Positions 19,529-26,966 of a stretch of DNA of 34,838 nucleotides are shown here, one piece after another. The number at the start of each line of letters is the position of its first letter. Position 1 is the first letter of the stretch. The position numbers and the translations under genes are program-made. Source of the DNA: Lachnospiraceae bacterium (GTDB taxonomy: Bacteria; Bacillota_A; Clostridia; Lachnospirales; Lachnospiraceae); contig JAILCT010000078.1 of assembly GCA_024690425.1 (NCBI GenBank), positions 1 through 34,838 on the forward strand, written 5' to 3'. The notes beneath the pieces were generated by a model, which saw only the letters and a program-made list of their open reading frames with translations, ran no database searches and had not been told where the DNA came from.

Positions 19529-19557
19529 ATAATAGCACAGAGGACGAAAAATATCAA
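19529..19557 (-). promoter_or_regulatory. Promoter of tRNA-Arg
   Basis: Minus-strand TTGATA (19552-19557), a 17-nt spacer and TATTAT (19529-19534), ending 27 nt before the tRNA. It may also drive the SH3b gene behind it. Confidence 0.75.
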
Positions 19558-19566
19558 TAATCTAAG

Positions 19567-20481
19567 TCACACTGCCATCCTATATCCTTCATCGCGATCG
19601 AAGTAGTAAACATGGTCCGAAAGCACGTCTACAGGCTGAAGTTCGGTAGCATTGACTTCACGCACCATCTCATTGAGCATATTCTCCGGAATACAGCCCT
19701 TCTTCGGCACCAGGATGACCTCATTTACCGAGCTGGGCACAATATATACATCCGAGTCTATGGAATCGCAGAACTCCCCTATCTTCTCCTCATACAGCAT
19801 CGATACGGCGCCGCCCGCACCGTCCGTTGTCATCACATACATGGGGGCCGCCTGTGCTTCCTGCGGAATGGTTTGTTCAAATGCCGGATTCATCTTCTTT
19901 AATACCTCATATATCCCGGTTATCACCGGATTCTCCATGGTGAAGGTATTCCTGATGCTCTCGCTTATGAGGCTGTCCGCGCTTACCTTCCACATATCAA
20001 GATGCCCCTTCCTTATCACAAAGGACCCTTCGCTCATGATCGACTTCCCGAGGTCGCAGTCCTTGATCCGATAATACGGAACTATCGCAAGGTCCATAAA
20101 CTTCCTGCACGGAACATCCTTCAGAAACTCCTCGTTGCTCTTATAATTGATAAGCTTGCACCTTAAGTTCTTTCTTACGCATTCATAATCACTCAAAAAG
20201 TCAAGCTCAGGAACCGAGCCTATCCTTCTGCTCTCATATATGCCGCATATCCTGTCTACCATCTCATCATCAAGAGGGGCCTCACCGCATTCTTCGAAAA
20301 AGGGTTCAAGGTAAAGGGTCGGATACACCCTCTCATCTTCATTGCGCACGGATATACCGGTGTAGATCACGCCGTTGTTCTTGGTGACCCGCTTAAGCTC
20401 CACCTTATCATCAGGATATCTTAGGGCCATAGCCTCCCTTACATCATCCGCGAATTCTTCAAATCTTTTAATATCTGTCAT
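19567..20481 (-). CDS. DUF5688 family protein
   Basis: A 304-aa protein resembling DUF5688 proteins, which are common in Lachnospiraceae and have no known function. It has no signal peptide or membrane segment. It opens MTDIKRFEEFADDVREAMAL. Later parts include TLYLEPFFEECG, VPYYRIKDCDLG, and a C-terminal segment VYIVPSSVNEVILVPKKG. I chose the ATG at 20481, which has an AAAGGAG site 7 nt away; an in-frame ATG at 20523 has none and lies in the repeat next to the efp terminator. No convincing promoter is seen between that terminator and the gene. Family assignment is from memory of the N-terminal pattern. Confidence 0.7.
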   Translation of the reverse strand: MTDIKRFEEFADDVREAMALRYPDDKVELKRVTKNNGVIYTGISVRNEDERVYPTLYLEPFFEECGEAPLDDEMVDRICGIYESRRIGSVPELDFLSDYECVRKNLRCKLINYKSNEEFLKDVPCRKFMDLAIVPYYRIKDCDLGKSIMSEGSFVIRKGHLDMWKVSADSLISESIRNTFTMENPVITGIYEVLKKMNPAFEQTIPQEAQAAPMYVMTTDGAGGAVSMLYEEKIGEFCDSIDSDVYIVPSSVNEVILVPKKGCIPENMLNEMVREVNATELQPVDVLSDHVYYFDRDEGYRMAV

Positions 20482-20517
20482 ACTGTCTCTCCTTTGCTGT
20501 TTGGAGATATCAGCAGA

Positions 20518-20537
20518 CCTCACTAAGTGCTCTGCAC
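20518..20537 (-). repeat. Copy of a terminator-adjacent repeat
   Basis: The minus strand reads GTGCAGAGCACTTAGTGAGG directly after the U-tract of the efp terminator. It matches 18 of 20 bases of the copy at 32932-32951, which also directly follows a terminator U-tract. It contains the small hairpin GTGC-AGA-GCAC. Confidence 0.7.
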
Positions 20538-20569
20538 AAAAAAGGCTTCTTCCACCCGGGAAGAAGCCT
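20538..20569 (-). terminator. Intrinsic terminator of efp
   Basis: The minus strand forms AGGCTTCTTCC against GGAAGAAGCCT, a perfect 11-bp stem, followed by TTTTTT. It lies 23 nt after the efp stop. Confidence 0.93.
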
Positions 20570-20591
20570 GTAAGCTCTAAGTTATTAAAGA

Positions 20592-21149
20592 TTATACTCT
20601 GGACAGATATTCACCCGAACGGGTATCGATCTTGATCTTATCGCCGAGTTCCACGAAGAGAGGTACATAAACGGTCGCACCTGTCTCAACCACTGCCGGC
20701 TTGGTAGCGCCTGTAGCGGTATCACCCTTGAATCCGGGCTCTGTCTCGGTTATCTCGAGTTCAACGAACAGAGGAGGCTCAACGGAAAATACATTACCGT
20801 TATGTGAGCATATCTTGACCATCTCGTTCTCCTTAACGAACTTGAGGGCATCACCTACGGTCTCGCCGTTAAGTGCTATCTGCTCATATGACTCTACGTC
20901 CATGAAGTTATATAAATCCCCATCCGAATACAGGTACTGCATATCCTTCCTGTCGATACGCGCCTGGGGAAACTTCTCAGTGGGCCTGAAAGATTTCTCA
21001 ACAACGCCGCCACTGATTATATTCTTTAACTTGGTTCTTACAAATGCTGCTCCCTTACCGGGCTTTACATGCTGGAATTCTATTATCTGAAAGATTCCAT
21101 TATCCATCTCAACAGTTAAGCCATTTCTGAAATCGCCTGCTGATATCAT
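20592..21149 (-). CDS. efp: Translation elongation factor P
   Basis: EF-P relieves ribosome stalling at polyproline stretches. The 185-aa, three-domain length is normal. The domain I loop reads [12 protein letters not shown] with lysine at position 32, the position modified in Bacillus EF-P; no modification gene is in the window. The domain III ending [17 protein letters not shown] is typical. I chose the ATG at 21149, with an AAGGAGG site 8 nt away and the family start [10 protein letters not shown]; an upstream in-frame start at 21182 is not family-like. It follows aroK and ends at a strong terminator. Confidence 0.97.
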   Translation of the reverse strand: MISAGDFRNGLTVEMDNGIFQIIEFQHVKPGKGAAFVRTKLKNIISGGVVEKSFRPTEKFPQARIDRKDMQYLYSDGDLYNFMDVESYEQIALNGETVGDALKFVKENEMVKICSHNGNVFSVEPPLFVELEITETEPGFKGDTATGATKPAVVETGATVYVPLFVELGDKIKIDTRSGEYLSRV

Positions 21150-21197
21150 AAAAATATTCCTCCTTAAAATGCATTCAAGCAATAATTCCTCAAACAG

Positions 21198-21224
21198 TTT
21201 ATACTATGACCGGATATATTTCAA
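21198..21224 (-). promoter_or_regulatory. Candidate promoter of efp
   Basis: Minus-strand TTGAAA (21219-21224), overlapping the aroK stop, then a short 15-nt spacer and TATAAA (21198-21203). Good hexamers but poor spacing, so efp may instead rely on readthrough from aroK. Confidence 0.35.
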
Positions 21225-21736
21225 GAACTTTTTACAATATTAACAATCTCATTTACAACACCCGAAAGGTCAAGATCGTCAGTATCTATTATGCAGTCCG
21301 CCGTCTCTTCATATAATGGGCCTCGAAAGTCAAGCATTTCCCTAATCTTCTTAAGCCTGTCATCCGTTTCGAGCAGCGGACGTCCCGTATCGTCCTTAAC
21401 CCTTTCATAGAGCGTTTCCGCCCGGGCCCTTAAGTATATCACCGTTCCGAACTTCTTAAGGAGCACCCTGTTCTCGGCCTTTACCGGAAGCCCTCCGCCG
21501 GTTGACAGAAGGACGTTTTCATCCCCGCTCTCACACAGTTCCTTAAGCGTTCCCGTTTCAAGCCCCCGAAAATATGCTTCTCCGTTCCTTTTAAAGATCT
21601 CGGGTATGGAGCATCCTTCTCTTCTGACTATGATATCGTCGGTGTCGTCAAAATCATACTCAAGAAGCTTGGCGGCCAGCCTGCCTGCGGACGACTTGCC
21701 GCTTCCCATATATCCTATAAGACAGATATTGCTCAT
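21221..21736 (-). CDS. aroK: Shikimate kinase
   Basis: Phosphorylates shikimate at the 3-hydroxyl with ATP in the chorismate pathway. The 171-aa length is standard. Walker A is GYMGSGKSS (8-16). The shikimate-binding set shows FDDTDD near residues 29-34, R in YFRGLE and STGGGLP. The lid contains DDTGRPLL. Its ATG overlaps the aroE stop as ATGA, so the two are translationally coupled. Confidence 0.96.
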   Translation of the reverse strand: MSNICLIGYMGSGKSSAGRLAAKLLEYDFDDTDDIIVRREGCSIPEIFKRNGEAYFRGLETGTLKELCESGDENVLLSTGGGLPVKAENRVLLKKFGTVIYLRARAETLYERVKDDTGRPLLETDDRLKKIREMLDFRGPLYEETADCIIDTDDLDLSGVVNEIVNIVKSS

Positions 21737-22602
21737 TGCAGTTCCCTCTCGATATCCCTTATCACATCCTCAGGCACCCGGACATCATTCCATATCTCAT
21801 ATGCGCTCACTGCCTGATATATGAGCATCTTAAGACCGTTATATGCCTTACCGCCCGCATCCTCAACATACTTCATAAATCTGGTGCGCGCCGGCTTGTA
21901 GATAAGGTCTACTCCCACTGCCACCTTCTTATAGAAGGCTTCGTCATTCATTACGCATTCATCATCCTTAGGAGCAAGTCCCACACTGGTACACTGGAAT
22001 ACGATAAGATCGTTCCCGGGCACACTTAAGGCTTCATCCTGTGTCAGTACATTTATATTGGAAGAGAGGCCGCTCATACCTTCCGAATCCGCATAGGCGG
22101 CGATATCATTTCTGATGTTCATGGCCTTGTCCTTCGTACGGTTTATTATAGTGATCGACCGGGGCTTCCCGGAAACGCACAGGAAAGCCACTGCCCTTGC
22201 AGCCCCTCCTGCTCCGAGAAGTACTGTATCTCTTCCCTCAAGGCTTATCCCTTCTTCATCAAGTTCCCTCTTAAGGCCCAAAATATCCGTGTTATAGCCG
22301 TAATACCCGTCTTTTTCGTACTTTAACGTATTTACGGCTCCGATCCTTACCGCCATGTCATCGATCCCGCACAGGTATTTCATTATATCGCTCTTATATG
22401 GGACGGTCACGTTGATCCCCCTGACACCAAGGGAATGCAGTCCCCCGGTAATGGCTTCAAGGTTATCGTCAGCCACAAAGGGAACATAGACAGAATCGAT
22501 CCCCATGGCCTGTGATATATGATTGTGTATAGCGGGAGATGATGTGTGCTTTATCGGATTGCCTATGATCCCGTATACTGCTGTCTGTCCGTTGATCTTC
22601 AT
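21733..22602 (-). CDS. aroE: Shikimate dehydrogenase (NADP+)
   Basis: Reduces 3-dehydroshikimate to shikimate. The 289-aa chain shows the substrate-binding start IGNPIKHTSSPAIHN, catalytic Lys70 in NVTVPYKSDIM, the NTD motif in YGYNTDILGLK, and the dinucleotide loop GAGGAARAV. The C-terminal LIYQAVSAYEIW is typical. It overlaps yqeG by one base (TAATG) and aroK by four (ATGA), so yqeG-aroE-aroK form one translationally coupled operon. Confidence 0.96.
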   Translation of the reverse strand: MKINGQTAVYGIIGNPIKHTSSPAIHNHISQAMGIDSVYVPFVADDNLEAITGGLHSLGVRGINVTVPYKSDIMKYLCGIDDMAVRIGAVNTLKYEKDGYYGYNTDILGLKRELDEEGISLEGRDTVLLGAGGAARAVAFLCVSGKPRSITIINRTKDKAMNIRNDIAAYADSEGMSGLSSNINVLTQDEALSVPGNDLIVFQCTSVGLAPKDDECVMNDEAFYKKVAVGVDLIYKPARTRFMKYVEDAGGKAYNGLKMLIYQAVSAYEIWNDVRVPEDVIRDIERELQ

Positions 22603-23126
22603 TATCTGCCTTCTCCCGCTGCTGTCTTATATTTAATGCTGTGCCTGTAGAATATCATGATGACCTTCTCAAGCATCCTCTTAAATATGATGTGCATCCT
22701 TTCCCTTTTGTCAATGGGTTTTACAAGAATATTTCTGATACCTGCCCTGTTGGCACCCCATATGTCGGTAAAGAGCTGGTCCCCGAAAAAAAGCGTTGTT
22801 TCTGCATCGGTGCCCATCTTGTCCATCGCATCCATATATCCCTTGACCGAAGGCTTGGCCGCCTTATAGATATAGTCAGCGCCCACCTCGTCTGCGAATG
22901 ACTTTACCCTCTCAAGGTCGTTATTCGATAATATGAGGCACTTGTATCCCATATCCTTAAGGTCGCTTATAAGCCGGCAGGACTTATCATCCGCCGGCGC
23001 ATTATCGGGAACGAGGGTGTTGTCTATATCGTATATTATGCCCCTGTACCCGTCCTTATATAAAGCTTCATAATCGATATCATACGCCGAATCGGCGATC
23101 TCCATGGGAAATAACTTCTCAAACAT
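22602..23126 (-). CDS. yqeG: YqeG-family HAD-type phosphatase
   Basis: A 174-aa HAD-superfamily (IIIA) phosphatase. Motif I is YDIDNTLVPDN (nucleophile D33), motif II LSNN (67-69), motif III K91 in KAAKPS, and motif IV GDQLFTDIWGANRAG (115-129). YqeG proteins are conserved in Firmicutes, often beside aroE; the physiological substrate is not clear from sequence. A candidate promoter, TTGTTT-N18-TATAAA, sits in and just after the palindrome upstream. Confidence 0.9.
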   Translation of the reverse strand: MFEKLFPMEIADSAYDIDYEALYKDGYRGIIYDIDNTLVPDNAPADDKSCRLISDLKDMGYKCLILSNNDLERVKSFADEVGADYIYKAAKPSVKGYMDAMDKMGTDAETTLFFGDQLFTDIWGANRAGIRNILVKPIDKRERMHIIFKRMLEKVIMIFYRHSIKYKTAAGEGR

Positions 23127-23169
23127 AATGTCTCGCTGTATCCTGCTAAATATTTATAAGCATAAAACA

Positions 23170-23206
23170 AGGGATGAAACAAGGAACCGTCCCCTGTTTC
23201 ATCCCT
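23170..23206. repeat. REP-like palindrome overlapping the end of the 132-aa gene
   Basis: A perfect inverted repeat with 12-bp arms, AGGGATGAAACA (23170-23181) and TGTTTCATCCCT (23195-23206), flanks a core containing GGAACCGTCCCC. It covers the stop codon of the preceding gene. A weak U-rich tract (TTGTTTTA) follows on the minus strand, so it may also end that transcript. The core resembles repetitive extragenic palindromes I recall from other Firmicutes. Confidence 0.6.
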
Positions 23207-23603
23207 AGAAATAATCAAATCCTGATTTCTGGATTACTATTCCGTCCTCGGAACTGTCGATCACTTCGCCGGAGCCTACAAAGTACTGGTACTGCTTAAG
23301 TGAATCATCCATCTCGATATCCGAGTAGGCCTTCTGTACGTTATAGGAACCGATCCTGTCCGTGATGTTCACGGATGAGAACCCATCCCCTGTCTTGAGG
23401 CGGTCGGCAATCTCGCTGATATCACCGTTCCTGCCGGTTACGGCTCTTTCTTCACTTACTTCGGGTACGCTTGCGACGCTCTCATCTGCGCCAGCCTTGA
23501 CTTCTTCCTGAGGCTCTGCGTTGACCACAGGTATCCTGCCCATGGCTTCCCTTGTATTGAAGCTTGTATACAGATCATATTGACCCTGCACACCGATTCT
23601 CAT
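23205..23603 (-). CDS. Hypothetical protein, probably under SigD (motility sigma) control
   Basis: Not recognised. A 132-aa soluble protein with no signal peptide or membrane segment. The N-terminus MRIGVQGQYDLYTSFNTREA is followed by an acidic low-complexity stretch (about 28-58, rich in Glu, Ala, Val, Ser). A more ordered second half has the pattern SVNITDRIGSYNVQKAYSD then QYQYFVGS. The ATG has an AAGGGG site about 11 nt away. A near-consensus SigD promoter lies about 55 nt upstream, which suggests a motility or chemotaxis accessory role, though no flagellar gene is in the window. Its stop codon lies inside a palindrome. Confidence 0.7.
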   Translation of the reverse strand: MRIGVQGQYDLYTSFNTREAMGRIPVVNAEPQEEVKAGADESVASVPEVSEERAVTGRNGDISEIADRLKTGDGFSSVNITDRIGSYNVQKAYSDIEMDDSLKQYQYFVGSGEVIDSSEDGIVIQKSGFDYF

Positions 23604-23617
23604 AATATATCATCCCC

Positions 23618-23697
23618 TTAATGATCGTACTGATTTGCAATTACCCTTGCAAATAATATATCGGACTTTTCGTCACTTTCTTTAGCACGATCATTAA
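23618..23697. promoter_or_regulatory. Nested inverted repeats around the SigD-type promoter
   Basis: Outer arms TTAATGATCGT (23618-23628) and ACGATCATTAA (23687-23697) form a perfect 11-bp inverted repeat separated by 58 bp. Inside it, TTTGCAA (23634-23640) and TTGCAAA (23647-23653) form a 7-bp palindrome over the expected transcription start. Confidence 0.7.
23658..23684 (-). promoter_or_regulatory. SigD (sigma-28 class) promoter
   Basis: Minus-strand TAAA (23681-23684), 16 nt, then CCGATAT (23658-23664). This matches the SigD consensus TAAA-N14-16-CCGATAT known from Bacillus and Clostridia. It faces the 132-aa gene, with a leader of about 47 nt. Confidence 0.7.
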
Positions 23698-23704
23698 TTT
23701 TATA

Positions 23705-24154
23705 CTAATTGAGGACTTTTTTCAACTCATCCATGAAAGTATTTATATCCTTGAATTCACGGTATACAGATGCGAACCTTACATATGCAACGGCATCGAT
23801 ATCCTTAAGCTTGTTCATTACGAGCTCACCGATGACTTCACTCGGTATCTCCTTATCCTCATATGAGAAAACCTCGGTCTCCACTTCATCAACAAGCTGG
23901 GTGATGGCAGAGGCGGGAACTGGACGCTTATGGCAGGCCCTGAGCACACCGGCTTCGATCTTGGCCCTGTCGTAGGTCTCCCTGTTGTTGTCCTTCTTGA
24001 TAACGATAAGCGGTATCGTCTCTATCTTCTCATAGGTAGTAAAGCGCTTATCGCATTCGTCACATACCCTCCTGCGCCTTATCGAATTGTTGTCCTCGGC
24101 AGGACGGCTGTCGATAACTCTCGTGTTCTCATAACCGCAAAACGGACATTTCAT
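23705..24154 (-). CDS. nrdR: Transcriptional repressor NrdR
   Basis: Represses ribonucleotide reductase genes in response to bound ATP/dATP. The 149-aa length is standard. The zinc ribbon has C3, C6, C31 and C34 (MKCPFCGYENT and VCDECDKRF), followed by an ATP-cone domain (about 46-136). The ATG has a GGAGGGG site and the gene has its own promoter. No NrdR box is obvious in its own promoter, and no nrd reductase gene is in the window. Confidence 0.97.
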   Translation of the reverse strand: MKCPFCGYENTRVIDSRPAEDNNSIRRRRVCDECDKRFTTYEKIETIPLIVIKKDNNRETYDRAKIEAGVLRACHKRPVPASAITQLVDEVETEVFSYEDKEIPSEVIGELVMNKLKDIDAVAYVRFASVYREFKDINTFMDELKKVLN

Positions 24155-24210
24155 ATATATTCCCCTCCATAACTACTTTATATTGAGTATCCCCTTCAGA
24201 TACCATACTA

Positions 24211-24240
24211 AATATACAGTATTTTAAAGAATTATGTCAA
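24211..24240 (-). promoter_or_regulatory. Promoter of nrdR
   Basis: Minus-strand consensus TTGACA (24235-24240), an 18-nt spacer and TATATT (24211-24216). The leader is about 50 nt. Confidence 0.7.
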
Positions 24241-24257
24241 CCCCGAAAAGCAAAAAG

Positions 24258-24536
24258 TCACTCGTTTTTATACTCGGCCCATTTATCGTTTAAATAGTCA
24301 ATGACATCATTATAGCCATCCTTGTTAAACGCAAAGTACTGGACCTGTATCTTCTCCTTATCAGTCGCCTCATAGCAGAGGGGTTCGGGCCAGGTATCGA
24401 CCCTGAACTTATCGGTATCATCCTCGTTCTGGGCAGCCTCCTTAACTATCCGGTATCTCATACCCTTAAGGCTGCCGGTAAATGCCTTGCCCTTCTTATA
24501 AAGGTTAAAGGACAAAATGGTATTATGGTCTATCAC
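24258..24536 (-). CDS. Small hypothetical protein
   Basis: Not recognised. A 92-aa soluble protein opening MIDHNTILSFNLYKKGKAFT, with GMRYRIVKEAAQ, VDTWPEPLCYEATDKEK and an acidic helical end (YNDVIDYLNDKWAEYKNE). It has no membrane segment. It starts with GTG, supported by AAAGGAG 7 nt upstream. It lies just after the ftsZ terminator, with no promoter I can see, so readthrough from ftsZ is the likely source of transcript. In many spore-forming Clostridia this position holds spoIIGA, sigE and sigG. Confidence 0.75.
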   Translation of the reverse strand: MIDHNTILSFNLYKKGKAFTGSLKGMRYRIVKEAAQNEDDTDKFRVDTWPEPLCYEATDKEKIQVQYFAFNKDGYNDVIDYLNDKWAEYKNE

Positions 24537-24561
24537 TTGCAGTCTCCTTTCGAAAATACGT

Positions 24562-24598
24562 AAAATAAAGGACCGGGCAGGTAATCCTGTCCGATCCT
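24562..24598 (-). terminator. Intrinsic terminator of ftsZ
   Basis: The minus strand forms AGGATCGGACAGG against CCTGCCCGGTCCT, a 13-bp stem with one G-U and one mismatch and a 4-nt loop. TTTATTTT follows. It lies about 20 nt after the ftsZ stop. Confidence 0.85.
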
Positions 24599-24618
24599 TG
24601 ATATACTTGCTCTTTAAT

Positions 24619-26100
24619 TTACTTCTTCAGGAAATCCGGGATCTTGATCTGCCTTGATTCAACCCTGCTCGTAAGAGGAGCCACACCCCTGAGTCCGCCG
24701 CCGAATGTGGTGGGTTCAGGTGAAGGTGCTGTATTCTGGGTCACTCCAGGTATGGGCTGAACCTGCATGCTGCCTGTCTGTCCCATAACCTGAGGGTTCA
24801 TGTTCATCTGAGTGTTCTGGAAATTATAAGGTGCCTGTGTGCCCTGTGCTCCGAACTGAGGCTGTGTCATTCCCATTGTATTCTGGGGAACCCCCATTCC
24901 GGTATTGTTCATGCCGGGCATATGGTTCATGGGAGCCGTCATGCCGCCCACGGGCATATTACCGGTCATCTGATTAACGGGCAGGTTGCCTGTCATTGCC
25001 GGATTCATATTATTAACACCGCCCTGCATTCCCATTCCTGTTGCGGGTGTTGCGAACTGCCTGGGCTGATAAGCCTTGGAACCTGTGAAGTTCCTCATGC
25101 CGTTACCGGTAAGTGCCGATGCAGGCTTGGCATCCTGCTTCTGTATCTTGGTCTCGTCAATTCCGGTAGCGATAACGGTAACCGTACATGTATCGGGATC
25201 CCTGTCATCCTCCTGGGCACCCATGATAAGGTTAACATCATCACCTGTAAGATCGCGGACGAATGAAACCGCATCATCAACATCAAGAAGTGTGATCTCA
25301 CCGGAAACATTAACTATGATATGACTCGCACCCTGAAGTGTTGTCTCAAGGAGCGGTGAATTAACTGCCATCTTAACGGCTTCAATAGCCTTGTCATCAC
25401 CCTTGGCCGAACCGATACCGATATGGGCGATACCCTTGTTCTCCATAACTGTCTTGACATCTGCGAAGTCAAGATTGATGAGTGCGGGAACATTGATAAG
25501 GTCGGTAATACCTCTTACTGACTGCTGAAGGACTTCATCGGCAAGCTTGAGGGCATCAGCCATTGTGGTCCTTCTGTCTACAAGCTCAAGGAGCTTGTCA
25601 TTGGGTATGACTATAAGTGTATCTACATTCTGCTTCAGCTTCTCGATACCGCCGAGAGCGTTCTGCATACGTGTCTTCGCTTCGAATCTGAAGGGCTTGG
25701 TAACTACTCCGACTGTAAGGGCGCCCTGCTCCTTAGCCAGCCTTGCGATGACCGGTGCGGCTCCTGTTCCTGTTCCGCCTCCCATACCGCATGTTACGAA
25801 TACCATATGTGCGCCGCGGATCGCATTGGCTATATCCTCTGCACTCTCCTCAGCTGCCTTCTCACCTATCTCGGGCTGCGCTCCGCATCCGAGTCCCTGG
25901 GTAAGCTTATCGCCTATCTGTAATAACCTGGGTGCCTTACACATCTGCAAGGCCTGTTTATCTGTATTAACGCCAAGGAACTCGACTCCGCCGATCTGTT
26001 CCTCGACCATCCTGTTTACAGCATTGTTGCCGGCACCGCCAACACCTATAACAAGAATCTTGGCAGCCGCTTCCATTACATCAGTTTTTATTTCCAGCAA
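24619..26100 (-). CDS. ftsZ: Cell division GTPase FtsZ with long Met/Asn/Gln-rich linker
   Basis: Tubulin homologue forming the division ring. The GTP motif GGGTGTG is at 107-113 and the T7 loop NLDFADVK near 208-215. The C-terminal conserved peptide reads [11 protein letters not shown]. At 493 aa it is about 100 longer than typical Firmicute FtsZ. The excess is a linker (about 320-482) very rich in Met, Asn, Gly, Gln and Pro, with recurring MTGN and NMNP units. The start is TTG at 26100. It has a strong GGGAGGGG site 7 nt away and gives MLEIKTD, the usual Lachnospiraceae start; an ATG eight codons later lacks a ribosome site. It has its own promoter and terminator. Confidence 0.97.
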   Translation of the reverse strand: MLEIKTDVMEAAAKILVIGVGGAGNNAVNRMVEEQIGGVEFLGVNTDKQALQMCKAPRLLQIGDKLTQGLGCGAQPEIGEKAAEESAEDIANAIRGAHMVFVTCGMGGGTGTGAAPVIARLAKEQGALTVGVVTKPFRFEAKTRMQNALGGIEKLKQNVDTLIVIPNDKLLELVDRRTTMADALKLADEVLQQSVRGITDLINVPALINLDFADVKTVMENKGIAHIGIGSAKGDDKAIEAVKMAVNSPLLETTLQGASHIIVNVSGEITLLDVDDAVSFVRDLTGDDVNLIMGAQEDDRDPDTCTVTVIATGIDETKIQKQDAKPASALTGNGMRNFTGSKAYQPRQFATPATGMGMQGGVNNMNPAMTGNLPVNQMTGNMPVGGMTAPMNHMPGMNNTGMGVPQNTMGMTQPQFGAQGTQAPYNFQNTQMNMNPQVMGQTGSMQVQPIPGVTQNTAPSPEPTTFGGGLRGVAPLTSRVESRQIKIPDFLKK

Positions 26101-26145
26101 AGTGATGCCCCTCCCTTTTTATAGATTGCTCCACACTCATATAAC

Positions 26146-26174
26146 ATAATATAATTATTTTACAGAATTATCAA
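26146..26174 (-). promoter_or_regulatory. Promoter of ftsZ
   Basis: Minus-strand TTGATA (26169-26174), a 17-nt spacer and TATTAT (26146-26151). It makes ftsZ separately transcribed from the dcw genes upstream. Confidence 0.75.
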
Positions 26175-26209
26175 TACTTTTTTATACACATTTACGAGAT
26201 TTTTGCCTT

Positions 26210-26956
26210 CTAGTCCTTGGTAAAGGTGAACTTGTCACCCTCCCCTTCGTAGTTCTCCATATGGAGTACACCCGAATGTCCTTCAAGCTGCGGAAGGACG
26301 AATCTTAACCGGTTTATCTTCTCGTCTATGAAGTCGCTCGTGCCCAGATACACCCGCACATCTCCGAAATAAAGGGTAAGCCTGTAGCTCTTGTCGAAAT
26401 ATATCTTATCTGTCTTGATCTTGTACTTGGTCAGAAGCTGGGTGATGTTAAGGATCAGCCTGAACACTTCCTCCCTCTCAACAGGCAGCTTCTCATGCAA
26501 GGTTATATAGTCAAAATCAAGCCCCGTGACAAAGGGTATCCCGTCGACACGTTCAAGAGAACTCTCGACCACTATGCCGTCCTTGTCAAAATACAGATAG
26601 TGACCCAGGTACTCGACATAACCCGCAACAGCCTTCTCATAGACCCTTATCTTAACGTGTGTGGGGGATACGAGCTCCACATCCATCTTCTCGACAAAAG
26701 GGATATCCTCTGTACGCCCGAGCACACCCTTTAAGTACAGATATATGGAATTGTGTCCGTATTTGCCCCTTAATACCTGATTCTCTATCTGCTCAGCCGT
26801 ATAATGTTCATTGCCGGATATCTCAACCGATGTGATCGTGAATTTGCTCTTTATGACAATTATGGCTATACATACTATGACAAGCGATATCAGGAAAAAC
26901 AGAACCCAGCCGATACTGCTCTTTTTCTCGGGATTTGCAGAATAATCAACAGCCAT
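26210..26956 (-). CDS. ftsQ: Cell division protein FtsQ/DivIB
   Basis: Bitopic divisome protein. The 248-aa product has a short cytoplasmic start, a membrane segment (about 15-36, GWVLFFLISLVIVCIAIIVI) and an outer POTRA domain beginning FTITSVEISGNEHYTAEQI. A beta domain follows with VEKMDVELVSPTHVKIRVYE. The ATG has a GAGG site. It starts 10 nt after ftsW. The name divIB would be equally apt. Confidence 0.9.
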   Translation of the reverse strand: MAVDYSANPEKKSSIGWVLFFLISLVIVCIAIIVIKSKFTITSVEISGNEHYTAEQIENQVLRGKYGHNSIYLYLKGVLGRTEDIPFVEKMDVELVSPTHVKIRVYEKAVAGYVEYLGHYLYFDKDGIVVESSLERVDGIPFVTGLDFDYITLHEKLPVEREEVFRLILNITQLLTKYKIKTDKIYFDKSYRLTLYFGDVRVYLGTSDFIDEKINRLRFVLPQLEGHSGVLHMENYEGEGDKFTFTKD

Positions 26957-26966
26957 GGATCAAACC

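Noticed and set aside
26101..26155. Short upstream open frames overlapping the ftsZ start.
   Set aside because: Their ATGs lie in the -10 or at the expected transcript start and have no ribosome site.
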